A stretch of 64,000 nucleotides of DNA, from positions 38,353-102,352 of the IMG/VR virus record IMGVR_UViG_3300020411_000980, one strand, 5' to 3'. Made by a program: the position numbers and the translations under genes. Positions 48,485-57,151 of the stretch are shown here, in pieces (within the stretch, counting starts at the first letter, position 1; each line of letters begins with the position of its first letter). The notes beneath the pieces were generated by a model, which had not been told where the DNA came from, did no database searches, and was given only the letters and a program-made list of their open reading frames with translations. The DNA comes from a virus.

Positions 48485-49014
48485 AATTCTAATTCACTGA
48501 GGGTTATAAGACTCTTCAATTCTACACCCTCTGTCAAGAACCTTTCCTTAGCACAGTCCTCTCTGTCAACAATCGTAACAACACGATCAACGTTGTAGTC
48601 TAGATCTCTTAGGACTTGAACTGCTTTGAGTGATGATCCACCTGTAGTGGTGACATCTTCTACAACAGTGATGGATGTTCCTATGGGAGGTAACGGTCCT
48701 TCTACTTGTGATGCAGTACCGTGTCCTTTAGGTTCCTTCCTAATAATAAGACCACACTTTCCTTTCATCACTAGACCTGACACTAATGGGTCAGCACCTA
48801 GAGTAAGACCTGCTACACAAGCAGTATCAATGTGCTTAAGCATCTCATCACAAACAAGATTCAATCCTACAGTTGTAAGGATCAATGGTTTGCAATTAAC
48901 ATAATGCTGACTAGTCATACCAGAAGAGAGAGTAAATTCTCCCTTCTTATAAGCATACTTTCTCAGCAAGATCAGTAAGCTAGCTTGCTTTTTTAATTCT
49001 GTTAGTTCATTCAT
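48481..49014 (-). CDS. pyrE: Orotate phosphoribosyltransferase PyrE
   Basis: The 177-aa protein has the PRPP-binding VVEDVTTTGGSS (117-128), the N-terminal SSGMTSQHYVN (31-40) and GLIIRKEPKGHG loop. It makes OMP in pyrimidine synthesis. It overlaps talC by 8 nt, so carbon diverted through transaldolase to ribose phosphate could feed nucleotide synthesis directly. Confidence 0.92.
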   Translation of the reverse strand: MNELTELKKQASLLILLRKYAYKKGEFTLSSGMTSQHYVNCKPLILTTVGLNLVCDEMLKHIDTACVAGLTLGADPLVSGLVMKGKCGLIIRKEPKGHGTASQVEGPLPPIGTSITVVEDVTTTGGSSLKAVQVLRDLDYNVDRVVTIVDREDCAKERFLTEGVELKSLITLSELEL

Positions 49015-49678
49015 CTTCAGGTAGCAATTCTTCCATTAGTTGTTCCCAATCTCTATCAAACTGTTCTAGACCTGCTGTAGTTAAACAATGGTCAAACAGT
49101 TTGTTGAATATGTCGTACGGTAAAGTGCATACGTCAGCACCCACTCCAAAGGCATTGGGTACATCAAGGGGAGTCCTAATACTTGCTGCAAGGATCTTAG
49201 TTTGTACGTCATTACGGTCATAAATTTTACGAATATCTTTTATAAGAGATAGTCCATCCCAATACTGATCAGCAACCCTTCCTATAAAAGGTGAGATGTA
49301 ACTAGCACCTGCCTTAGCAGCAAGAACTGCCTGTGCAGGAGAAAATACTAGAGTAACATTAGTTGAAATGTCATCAGCATTCAGATCACCACAAGCAATC
49401 AATCCTTCACGTGTACAAGGTAGTTTAACTGTAATGTTAGGTGCGATCCTAATGTATTTGGATGCCATCTCTAGCATCTCATCAGCATTCTGACCAACCA
49501 CCTCAGCAGATATAGATGCATCCCAAGGGAACATCTCTGCAATACGTTTAATAACTTCTTCTGGATCTTGTCCCAACTTCTTCATCAGAGTTGGGTTGGT
49601 GGTAACACCATCTACAAGACCAGTCTCTAGTGCGTGACCAATGAGATCAGGATCCGAACAATCAAGAAAGATCTTCAT
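49007..49678 (-). CDS. talC: Transaldolase-like TalC
   Basis: The 223-aa protein is the short TalC/FSA type: GVTTNPTLMKK (24-34) and K85 in NITVKLPCT, the Schiff-base lysine, with SPFIGRVAD near 140. It is a hallmark auxiliary gene of cyanophages. It would move carbon through the pentose phosphate pathway for NADPH and ribose; the phage CP12 blocks the competing Calvin cycle. Preceded by a terminator and a -10 box. Confidence 0.93.
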   Translation of the reverse strand: MKIFLDCSDPDLIGHALETGLVDGVTTNPTLMKKLGQDPEEVIKRIAEMFPWDASISAEVVGQNADEMLEMASKYIRIAPNITVKLPCTREGLIACGDLNADDISTNVTLVFSPAQAVLAAKAGASYISPFIGRVADQYWDGLSLIKDIRKIYDRNDVQTKILAASIRTPLDVPNAFGVGADVCTLPYDIFNKLFDHCLTTAGLEQFDRDWEQLMEELLPEDE

Positions 49679-49696
49679 AGTTTCTTATATCTTTAG

Positions 49697-49702
49697 ATTA
49701 TA
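49697..49702 (-). promoter_or_regulatory. Possible talC -10 element TATAAT
   Basis: Perfect TATAAT on the minus strand, 18 nt upstream of the talC ATG and 8 nt after the terminator T-run. No -35 is obvious. Confidence 0.4.
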
Positions 49703-49710
49703 TATTACCA

Positions 49711-49739
49711 CAAAAAAAGAGATCCAACAAGGGATCTCT
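49711..49739 (-). terminator. Terminator before talC
   Basis: AGAGATCC (minus, 49732-49739) pairs with GGATCTCT (49718-49725), followed by TTTTTT. It closes the 44-aa gene transcript. Confidence 0.82.
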
Positions 49740-49779
49740 TTAAGTACTGACATAGACTGTTCTAAGTCGGTGGTACAGG

Positions 49780-49914
49780 TTAAGCGTATGCTTTTTGAAC
49801 CTTCAGTCCACGATACATAAGATCGTGTCTGTTACGCTTTGCATTCTCATCGAGAACCTTAGCGTTGTACTCTTTAGTGTCGTATTCGACACCACGGTAG
49901 ATGACTTTTGCCAT
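49780..49914 (-). CDS. DUF4278-like small protein
   Basis: The 44-aa product (start MAKVIYRGVEYDTKE) has a YRGVEY motif and later LMYRGLKVQKAYA, the YRG-repeat of the cyanobacterial DUF4278 family. Start selected at the internal ATG since the longer frame overlaps the previous gene. Function unknown. Confidence 0.65.
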   Translation of the reverse strand: MAKVIYRGVEYDTKEYNAKVLDENAKRNRHDLMYRGLKVQKAYA

Positions 49915-49954
49915 TGTTTTACTCCAAAGTAGTAGGATTTTTAGCCCCGTTCCT

Positions 49955-50146
49955 TCAGACATTTGCGTCCCAATTACATTCCAATCCTACAGTCTCAACC
50001 AAATGAATCTTATAGATTTCAATGATCTCAGCCTTTTCATCTTCAGACAGTTGTTTATGATTCCTTGTTCGTTGTATCTTTTCAGCTACATCTTCACAAG
50101 AAATTGCTGTTGCCAGCACTGCTAGAAGAGATAGGATGGGTAACAT
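49955..50146 (-). CDS. Small exported protein
   Basis: The 63-aa product begins MLPILSLLAVLATAISCEDV, a short signal sequence with a Cys at the possible cleavage region (a degenerate lipobox). The remainder is helical (DEKAEIIEIYKIHLVETVGLE). Start chosen because the upstream residues of the longer frame look unlike a protein. A CTAAATA late promoter is 76 nt upstream. Confidence 0.62.
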   Translation of the reverse strand: MLPILSLLAVLATAISCEDVAEKIQRTRNHKQLSEDEKAEIIEIYKIHLVETVGLECNWDANV

Positions 50147-50222
50147 TGGGATGAACGCTCCGTTCCGTGACCTACTTGCACCCCGAAGGGCGAACGTATG
50201 CATATGTTAGCATATGCACAAC

Positions 50223-50229
50223 TATTTAG
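50223..50229 (-). promoter_or_regulatory. T4-type late promoter CTAAATA
   Basis: GCTAAATAG on the minus strand, 76 nt upstream of the exported 63-aa protein. Confidence 0.6.
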
Positions 50230-50247
50230 CAACTTTTGTAGCTAAAA

Positions 50248-50394
50248 CTACTTTTTGTATCTTCGTGAACCTTTTGGTTTTAACTTATGCATCTTCTTAT
50301 AAAAGTCAGGTGTCAATGGTTCTCTGGGTTCACGTCTAAGCTCTTGTTTAAGTTGTCGGAGGAACTTGAGGTGTAATTGAAATTGATTACGCAT
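50248..50394 (-). CDS. Small basic protein overlapping the oxygenase gene
   Basis: The 48-aa ORF MRNQFQLHLKFLRQLKQEL... continues REPREPLTPDFYKKMHKLK and PKGSRRYKK. It overlaps the 3' end of the 2OG-oxygenase by 82 nt in a different frame and runs 64 nt beyond it. The composition is basic and uniform along its length, but it lacks a clear SD. Treated as probable, not certain. Confidence 0.45.
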   Translation of the reverse strand: MRNQFQLHLKFLRQLKQELRREPREPLTPDFYKKMHKLKPKGSRRYKK

Positions 50395-50981
50395 CTCATA
50401 TCATTGTATTGCGGATTGCTACTTGTGTGATACTGCAATCCATCAAACAAAACGAACCTACCCTGTCTAGGTTCAACTTTTTGTTCTATTTCTAATTTTT
50501 GTTTGGTACCGTCGTACCTTTGTTTGAAGAAGAATGTTGGACCATCAGAGTCATTCACATAGTAAATGATAGTCCAGTGTGGTTGATCAAAGTCAACGTG
50601 AGGAGTATGGTAGAGGGTATTAGATTCTCTTTTAGGTGCAAGATTAATTTTTATTCTTCTGAAGTCTGAGAACTCAGGCATCTTTGTGTTAGATACTATC
50701 CACTTCCATACTGGTTCACACACTTTCTCATATCCATCGGGTGATACTATCTCACCTAATGTATTGAGTACAGTGTGCATAAACTGTGGGTTCTCACTTG
50801 ATAATTCATCAGGTATAGAGGTACTAAACTCCTTATCGTATGACGTGGTTTCTGTTTGCAAAAACCAAGGCCAATAAGGGTTGTGTAGTAACCTTGCCTT
50901 GACTGGTTCACTAATAGACTTAGGAACTTCACCTAAGTACATCCCAGATTCCCAACCTAAGTACTTCATCTCTTCATCCAT
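50313..50981 (-). CDS. 2-oxoglutarate/Fe(II)-dependent oxygenase
   Basis: The 222-aa protein shows the prolyl-hydroxylase-like site: H-x-D in HTPHVDFDQPH, the second His in GLQYHTSSNPQ and Arg in MRCVINFNY. The TIIYYVNDSDGPTFFF strand is typical. Substrate unknown. The third of four such enzymes in the window. Confidence 0.82.
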   Translation of the reverse strand: MDEEMKYLGWESGMYLGEVPKSISEPVKARLLHNPYWPWFLQTETTSYDKEFSTSIPDELSSENPQFMHTVLNTLGEIVSPDGYEKVCEPVWKWIVSNTKMPEFSDFRRIKINLAPKRESNTLYHTPHVDFDQPHWTIIYYVNDSDGPTFFFKQRYDGTKQKLEIEQKVEPRQGRFVLFDGLQYHTSSNPQYNDMRCVINFNYTSSSSDNLNKSLDVNPENH

Positions 50982-51247
50982 CTAGGTAGGTAAAAGATCA
51001 ACCAAGATAAAGTCCAAAAGACTACCAAGGCTGCTATGTGTATCAGTCTATTACCATTAACTATTAATCCTAATGTGACAAGTCCCATCCAAACATAATC
51101 TAATGTACCGTGGAACCTATACCATATGTTCTCACCAAATCTATCAATGAAACCTTGTCTACGATTTGCAAACCAAGGTGACACGTGTCTCATCATAACA
51201 AAACCTTCGTTAAAAAACATAACGAAGAATCCAATCCAAAAAATCAT
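50966..51247 (-). CDS. Small membrane protein
   Basis: The 93-aa product has two or three hydrophobic helices (MIFWIGFFVMFFNEGFVM; YVWMGLVTLGLIV; IAALVVFWTLSWLIFYL) around a Trp/Arg-rich soluble loop (NRRQGFIDRFGENIWYR). It overlaps nrdB by 4 nt. Function unknown. Confidence 0.65.
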   Translation of the reverse strand: MIFWIGFFVMFFNEGFVMMRHVSPWFANRRQGFIDRFGENIWYRFHGTLDYVWMGLVTLGLIVNGNRLIHIAALVVFWTLSWLIFYLPRWMKR

Positions 51248-52410
51248 AGTTTAAATCCTGAGAAGGTGTCCTTCTTAACGTCTTGTTTGATGCCACCGAC
51301 AACATAAGATTCAATCTCTGTTTCCTGTGGTGCATTCTGTTGACCTTTAGAGTTCAACCAATGCTCTGTCCAAGGTAATGGATTGTTACGTGCAGGTACA
51401 TCATAGACAGGTGCGATACCTACTGCTTTCATACGTTTGTTAGCAATCCACTCAACATATTTCTCTAGCAGTCTAGCATTAAGACCAATCATAGTACCAT
51501 CTTTAAAGAGATACTCTGCCCACTCCTTCTCCTCTTCGACTGCGTTCTTAAACATATTGATTACGTTATCCTTTTCCTCTTTAATAATCTCACTCATCAC
51601 AGGATCATCACCTTGATCCCAATACTTTAGGATCTGTTGTGTGAGTACAAGATGCTGTGACTCATCTCGTGAAATTAAACTAATGATCTTTGCACTTCCT
51701 TCCATAAACTTTAGTTCACCGAAGGCAAAGCTACAAGCAAATGATACGTAGAATCTAATACCTTCAAGGATATTAACATTCATAACTGCACGATACAATG
51801 CACGTTTTAGATCTTTCATAGACCATTGTGCATTGATATGATCTCGCCAATCATCTCTCCAGTTATTACTCTGACCCCACTCACTTGCAAGTTGAATGAA
51901 CTCATCATATGCTCTAGTGACTGACTGTGCACGTGACATAATCCTATCATCTTCAAGAATAGTATCGAAGACTTCAGATGGATTAGGATATACATTCTTA
52001 ATAATATATGTGTATGATCTGCTATGGATAGTCTCCATAAACTGCCATACATTCATAGCACCTTCCAGTTCAGGTAGTGCTACGTAAGGTAAAAATGCCA
52101 TACCAGGTGCACGTCCTTGTACTGAGTCAAGTAGTATCTGGTACTTTAAATTGCTTGTAAATATATGTTTTTGTGCTGAAGTTAACTGAGTATAGTCTGC
52201 TCTATCTTTCTGTAATGAAACCTCTTCAGGTCTCCAGAAATAACCTAACATTTGTGTTGTTAACTTATCAAATACAGGGTACTTGTACTCATCGTACCTC
52301 TGTACACCCAAGGGTTTACCAAAAAACATTGGTTGTTTAGTATTGTCGTGAATGTCACGATTGAATACAGTCACACCTTGGACATCAGATTTTACAGGAC
52401 TCACAGTCAT
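51244..52410 (-). CDS. nrdB: Ribonucleotide reductase small subunit NrdB
   Basis: The start was taken at MTVSPVKSDVQGV (388 aa) because the longer frame would run far into nrdA. Diiron ligands are visible as ELEGAMNVWQFMETIHSRSYTYI (Glu and E-x-x-H with the radical Tyr context), RFYVSFACSFAFGELKFMEGSAK and SRDESQHLVL (E-x-x-H). With NrdA it makes dNTPs. Overlaps nrdA by 26 nt. Confidence 0.93.
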   Translation of the reverse strand: MTVSPVKSDVQGVTVFNRDIHDNTKQPMFFGKPLGVQRYDEYKYPVFDKLTTQMLGYFWRPEEVSLQKDRADYTQLTSAQKHIFTSNLKYQILLDSVQGRAPGMAFLPYVALPELEGAMNVWQFMETIHSRSYTYIIKNVYPNPSEVFDTILEDDRIMSRAQSVTRAYDEFIQLASEWGQSNNWRDDWRDHINAQWSMKDLKRALYRAVMNVNILEGIRFYVSFACSFAFGELKFMEGSAKIISLISRDESQHLVLTQQILKYWDQGDDPVMSEIIKEEKDNVINMFKNAVEEEKEWAEYLFKDGTMIGLNARLLEKYVEWIANKRMKAVGIAPVYDVPARNNPLPWTEHWLNSKGQQNAPQETEIESYVVGGIKQDVKKDTFSGFKL

Positions 52411-54727
52411 CCTCCACAGTAGCGAGTTCATTAATTAATTCATCAAGAGACTGCTCTCTTTCTGAAATGTTATCCTTCCATCCAATTGGATGTGCAGGTT
52501 CATCAACGTCCTTCTTAGCATCATATGTGTTTTGATAATAAGAAGTCTTCCATCCATATCTATAAGTTGTCAACCAGTCCATAGCCATTACTTGCATAGG
52601 AACTTCGTTGTCTGGATAGTTCTCTGGATTATAACTCCAGTTACCACTGATCGCTTGATCAAAGAACTTTTGCATTACTGCTACGATCTTTATGTAACCC
52701 TCATTGGATTCCATATCCCATAGCAATGTGTACTTGTTCTTTAGGTGGGGAAAACCTGGAACAATCTGCTTAAGCGGTCCTTTCTTTGATTTTTTAACGG
52801 ACAAGTAGTCTCTAGGTGGTTCGATTCCATTTGTTGCGTTTGACACAATGGAACTGCTCTCCGAAGGCATCTGTGCGGACAATGTTGAGTGCCTAAGACC
52901 GTAGGTGGTGATATCATTCCGTAAACTATTCCAATCATAATTGTAAGATGGTTCTGTAATTTCATCTACCTCCTGTTTATATGTATCAATTGGTAGTATA
53001 CCGTCGTGATATTTGGTACGTTCGAAACCATCACAAGCACCTTTCTCTTGTGCTAATTTATTAGATGACTTAAGTAAGAAGTATTGGAATGCTTCTGTCA
53101 ACTGATGTACTAAATCATATGCTTCTTGATCATTATATTTCACACCATTCTTTGCTAGGTAATGTGCTAATCCTATGAATCCTATGCCTAGAGACCGTCT
53201 GTTTTTGGTGCTACGTTCAGCAGCAGCAACAGGATAGTTTTGGTAGTCTATAAGTTCTTCTAGACCCCTTACAGAGAGGTCACAAAGTTCTTCTAACTCA
53301 TCTAGGTTCTTAGTTAACTTACCTACATTAATAGCAGATAGAATACACAAAGCAATCTCAGCATCAGCATCATCAATGTGTTGAATAGGATCTGTAGGTA
53401 GAGTAATCTCCTGACAGAGGTTACTCATATAAACTTTATCTTTGAACGAACTATGTGAATTACAATGATCGATATTCATAATGTAAATACGACCAGTCTC
53501 TGCTCTCTCCTTCAAGAGATCAATGATTAATTCTTGTGCCTTGACAGTCTTCTTAGGAATGCTTTCATCCTGTTCATATCGTTCGTAAAGTTCATTAAAA
53601 CTATCAGTGCCAAAAGATTCATACAAACCTGGAACGGTGTTAGGACTAAAGAGAGATATCTCTCCATCCTCAATGAACCTCTGGTAGAAGATCTCGCTAG
53701 TTTGGATACTGTAGTCGAGCTTTCTAACACGATTGTCTTCTGTGCCTTTATTATTTTTAAGTACAAGGATGTCCTCTATTTCTTGGTGCCAGATTGGGAA
53801 GTGGACTGTCGCTGACCCACCTCTAATACCGTTCTGAGTACAACATCTAACAGTGCTTTCGAACTTTTTAAGGAAGGGGACAACACCTGTGTGTTGAACT
53901 TCTCCACCCCTGATTTTACTGTTGATACCCCTGATCCTACCTGCGTTGATACCAATTCCTGCCCTTTGAGCGACATATTTGCCAATAGCCATATCGCTGC
54001 TAAAGATACTATCGAGGGTGTCATCAGCATCAACCAGAACACAACTTGCAAATTGACGAATGGGGGTTCGAACGCCTGCGAGGACTGGTGTTGGGATGTT
54101 GATCTTTCCTTTGGAGGTTGCTGTGTAGTAGCGTCTGACATAATCGAGTCTGGTTTCTGGGTCATAGTTTTGGAACAGCGTTGCTGCTACCATAATGTAC
54201 ATATATTGTGGGGTCTCATAGAGAGTTCCAGTTGACCTATCCTGTACTAGATACTTGTCAACAATCTGACGGAGACCTGCAAAGGTGAATCCATAATCAC
54301 GTTGGTGATCAATGAAACCATTAATTAGATTCCACTCACCTTCACTATACTTATCTAGAATACTAGCATCATATACACCATCTTCAACACACTTCTCTAC
54401 GTGGTCTTTAAGGTGTGTGTAACCTGTTTCATCTGCCCAACCAGGAAATACTTCCCTACGAATATCAAAGAGCAACAGACGTGCTGCTACGTACTGATAG
54501 TTGGGTGTCTCTGTACTAATAAGATCACTCGCTGACCTGATTAGAATCTGTTGAATCTCTGAGGATTTAATGCCATCAAAGAATTGAAGATTGGCATTCA
54601 TTTCGATCTGACTAGCAGATACACCTGCCAGATCTTCGCAAGAAAATTCACACATCCTGTGAATCTTATCAAGAGTAAGAGGTTCGATGCTACCGTCCCT
54701 CTTAATTACTTTCATTCCTCCGTTCAT
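52385..54727 (-). CDS. nrdA: Ribonucleotide reductase large subunit NrdA
   Basis: The 780-aa protein has an N-terminal ATP cone (MKVIKRDGSIEPLTLDKIHR...), the class I core with FASCVLVDADDTLDS (active-site Cys), SNLCQEITLPTDP (Cys and Glu pair), and the redox-active C-terminal CESCKI. Start is uncertain between MNGG (54727) and MKVIK (54715). It is the first step in making DNA precursors from host nucleotides. It overlaps the primase gene. Confidence 0.94.
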   Translation of the reverse strand: MNGGMKVIKRDGSIEPLTLDKIHRMCEFSCEDLAGVSASQIEMNANLQFFDGIKSSEIQQILIRSASDLISTETPNYQYVAARLLLFDIRREVFPGWADETGYTHLKDHVEKCVEDGVYDASILDKYSEGEWNLINGFIDHQRDYGFTFAGLRQIVDKYLVQDRSTGTLYETPQYMYIMVAATLFQNYDPETRLDYVRRYYTATSKGKINIPTPVLAGVRTPIRQFASCVLVDADDTLDSIFSSDMAIGKYVAQRAGIGINAGRIRGINSKIRGGEVQHTGVVPFLKKFESTVRCCTQNGIRGGSATVHFPIWHQEIEDILVLKNNKGTEDNRVRKLDYSIQTSEIFYQRFIEDGEISLFSPNTVPGLYESFGTDSFNELYERYEQDESIPKKTVKAQELIIDLLKERAETGRIYIMNIDHCNSHSSFKDKVYMSNLCQEITLPTDPIQHIDDADAEIALCILSAINVGKLTKNLDELEELCDLSVRGLEELIDYQNYPVAAAERSTKNRRSLGIGFIGLAHYLAKNGVKYNDQEAYDLVHQLTEAFQYFLLKSSNKLAQEKGACDGFERTKYHDGILPIDTYKQEVDEITEPSYNYDWNSLRNDITTYGLRHSTLSAQMPSESSSIVSNATNGIEPPRDYLSVKKSKKGPLKQIVPGFPHLKNKYTLLWDMESNEGYIKIVAVMQKFFDQAISGNWSYNPENYPDNEVPMQVMAMDWLTTYRYGWKTSYYQNTYDAKKDVDEPAHPIGWKDNISEREQSLDELINELATVEDDCESCKI

Positions 54728-55716
54728 ACTTTTTTCCACTGTGATAGTTTTAATTTTGCTTGCAGTCCTTTGTACGTATTTGATTGTACTAGAGTCTGCA
54801 CGTTTTGTCCACCCAACACCATATCGTTGATGTCCTTTTCAACAATTCCATCTGGCCAGATGACTACTTTGTCACCTCTGTCGATGGCTGCTTCGATTCT
54901 ATCGACGATTTGTCTGTTACGAGGTTCGTTATCATAAACCCAAATATAATCGCTCCAACCAAGCGACCTAATATTAACGTCAGACCCAGCCATCGCAACG
55001 GAATTGCCCAAGAAGAGCGAGTCGATTGGTCCTTCGACAATGTAGATTGGTTTGTCATAATGAATGCGGTCGATACCGAATAGTTTTGGTTTGCCCTCGT
55101 TAAAGATGATAGTTATATAACGTAACTTCGACACAGGATCTAAAGATCTTCCTTGTAACCCGAACATTTTACCACCCTCATCCTTAAGAGGGATGATGAT
55201 TCGGGGTTGATCATTCTTCAAACTATCGAAGGTTTGTTTTACCGAGTTTACATACTGTTTGAAGTGATCAGCGTAATACAAATGTTCCAATTTATCGATT
55301 GGAATCTTACGTTGTTCAAGATATTCACGTGCTGGATGTTCTTTATTTAGCGATGCAATATTTGGGAGGTTAATGCTAGTTTTAAACTTTGGTTTTGATG
55401 TTTTGATTACAGGATTTGGTGCCCTTCTATGCTTACCTGTGAGTCCTTCTTTATATCTTTCCAGCACAAATTCATCAAACAAATCACGTGCGTGATCTTT
55501 GAGGAAATTACCTAGAGTTCTACCAACACCACAGTTGTGGCACTTGTATATTAAATCGTTCTGCTTGAGAAAAAAATACCCCCGAGCCTTACTCTTGTGC
55601 TTCTCTGAGTCACCACAGTAAGGACAACGGAAGTTGTATAATCCTGGTTTCTTTTCTTTAAACTTGTCAAGTCGTCCACCTACTAGGCGAGCGTACTTGA
55701 CATCAATAAAACTCAC
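54724..55716 (-). CDS. gp61: DNA primase gp61-like (GTG start)
   Basis: The 330-aa protein starts with GTG (overlapping the stop of the preceding gene). It has a zinc finger (Cys31-x2-Cys34 and Cys59-x2-Cys62 in FRCPYCGD and YKCHNCG) and a TOPRIM-like core (IYIVEGPIDSLFLG with catalytic Glu; VYDNEPRNRQI). It would make RNA primers for phage lagging-strand synthesis. Located before nrdA. Confidence 0.86.
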   Translation of the reverse strand: MSFIDVKYARLVGGRLDKFKEKKPGLYNFRCPYCGDSEKHKSKARGYFFLKQNDLIYKCHNCGVGRTLGNFLKDHARDLFDEFVLERYKEGLTGKHRRAPNPVIKTSKPKFKTSINLPNIASLNKEHPAREYLEQRKIPIDKLEHLYYADHFKQYVNSVKQTFDSLKNDQPRIIIPLKDEGGKMFGLQGRSLDPVSKLRYITIIFNEGKPKLFGIDRIHYDKPIYIVEGPIDSLFLGNSVAMAGSDVNIRSLGWSDYIWVYDNEPRNRQIVDRIEAAIDRGDKVVIWPDGIVEKDINDMVLGGQNVQTLVQSNTYKGLQAKLKLSQWKKV

Positions 55717-56099
55717 ATACCCTTTTCAACTGGTACTATGTTACTTGGTTGAATTGATTGTGTCAAGTTCCTTAGGACCGATTGTCCGATTGGACTAACG
55801 ATGACAGATATAACACTAAGAGCACCAAAAATAGACCACATCTTCTTTTCCATCGTGCGAAGACGGTCATCGACTTTACGGATGTCTCTTTCACATCCTT
55901 TCTTAATCTCATCTGATCTCCTGTTCACTTCCCTATGTACTGACTCTATCTTCTCAAAGAGTACTGCATCAATTCTGTCTTGCTTATCTAACTTCTCATT
56001 ATGAACAGCAAGAAGTTCTCCCATACGAGTGGAATTTTCTGAGAGTTTATCAACGACCCTCTCCAGTCGTTCTATAATAGCACTATTAATATCAGACAT
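55713..56099 (-). CDS. Coiled-coil protein with C-terminal membrane helix (XhlA-like)
   Basis: The 128-aa protein is a long heptad-containing coiled coil (AIIERLERVVDKLSENSTRM...) and ends in a hydrophobic helix (MWSIFGALSVISVIVSPIG, near residues 88-106) plus a short tail. XhlA-type lysis proteins have this layout (soluble coiled coil, one C-terminal TM). A holin-like function is plausible but unproven. Start at ATG in MSDINSAI; stop overlaps primase. Confidence 0.6.
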   Translation of the reverse strand: MSDINSAIIERLERVVDKLSENSTRMGELLAVHNEKLDKQDRIDAVLFEKIESVHREVNRRSDEIKKGCERDIRKVDDRLRTMEKKMWSIFGALSVISVIVSPIGQSVLRNLTQSIQPSNIVPVEKGM

Positions 56100-56764
56100 C
56101 ACATTGCTGCTCTACGCTTATCCCAATAATACTTTAATACATCAGCAGGATATACTCTAGTGATTGTTAAATGCTTTAGTTTCTCTGGTCTGTATATCTT
56201 TCTAAGTTCAATCTTCACCTCAGCAGGTGACTTACCATAGTATATAAACTCCATACATCCAGGACAGGTAGGACTATCACACCTGACTTTGAATGGTAAG
56301 TAACGTGGGTTACCTGATGACGCTGCATCATCTGGTTGTCTTCCTTCTTTTACATTACTCTTGACACGACAGTCAATTCCATTCACACCATCTTTACTTG
56401 TCTTACACTTATACTTAAGTGCTTTCTTTGCTCCCTTACCTCTAGGTTGTTTCTGTGTACCACCTAAAGGTTGGTCTAGTCCTGCAACAGGACCATTACT
56501 ATCAGCATCATTACTAAATCCTGCAGGATCTGAACCTGCACTCATTGTTGGTGCATCCTCTAACAAGGATGTTATCTCACGATTTCTGAAATAATTAATA
56601 ATTGAATCATCAATACCTTCTTTTACTTTCTCTGGCAATCCTTTATGTTTGGTACCAGCAAAGTCACGTGCCACCTTTCTACTAACACCTTCCTTCTTCC
56701 TCTCGTCTGGGTTAGACAGGAGGTAACCAAAGAATCTTTGTTGTGCTTTTGACTTAGCTGGCAT
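56099..56764 (-). CDS. DUF3008-like N-terminal protein with Cys-rich domain
   Basis: The 221-aa product opens MPAKSKAQQRFFGYLLSN, matching the short DUF3008-type motif. A Gly/Asn-rich linker follows, then a Cys-rich segment (KYKCKTSKDGVNGIDCRVK; RCDSPTCPGCMEFIYYG) that could form a zinc-binding site, and a helical end (KIYRPEKLKHLTITRVYP). It may be a capsid- or packaging-associated protein; that is inferred from neighbours only. Confidence 0.62.
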   Translation of the reverse strand: MPAKSKAQQRFFGYLLSNPDERKKEGVSRKVARDFAGTKHKGLPEKVKEGIDDSIINYFRNREITSLLEDAPTMSAGSDPAGFSNDADSNGPVAGLDQPLGGTQKQPRGKGAKKALKYKCKTSKDGVNGIDCRVKSNVKEGRQPDDAASSGNPRYLPFKVRCDSPTCPGCMEFIYYGKSPAEVKIELRKIYRPEKLKHLTITRVYPADVLKYYWDKRRAAM

Positions 56765-57135
56765 TATATTTCAGATAATTGTTTGCTTACTACAGGATCA
56801 ATCTCTACATAATCTAACGTCCCGCAACCGCTTTCAGGATACCTATTGATGTACACCAGATAGGTTTTCAGTATATCCCAGTACTGTTTCTCTAGTTTAT
56901 AAACAAGTAGGGGGATAGCTGCCTCACCAAATACATTAAAAAGTACTATAAGATGATTCAATATCAGATGATTACGTAACACCCCAGTCTTAACATACCT
57001 TCCAAAGAGTCGCTTGAGATACTTAAACCTCATCATATCTTCAAGGAAGTCATCGTATGTCACAGACTGGGGGTTGTCGTAATGCTTCATTGCGAAGAAC
57101 AAGAAGTTCTCCGCATTGAGATTACTAAAATTCAT
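56764..57135 (-). CDS. Conserved helical protein of unknown function
   Basis: The 123-aa product has a conserved core FKYLKRLFGRYVKTGVLRNH and LILNHLIVLFNVFGEAAIPLL, then YWDILKTYLVYINRYPE. This block occurs in many T4-like and other marine phages. Function unknown. One base overlaps the next gene. Confidence 0.66.
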   Translation of the reverse strand: MNFSNLNAENFLFFAMKHYDNPQSVTYDDFLEDMMRFKYLKRLFGRYVKTGVLRNHLILNHLIVLFNVFGEAAIPLLVYKLEKQYWDILKTYLVYINRYPESGCGTLDYVEIDPVVSKQLSEI

Positions 57136-57151
57136 ACCAAATTAAATAAAA

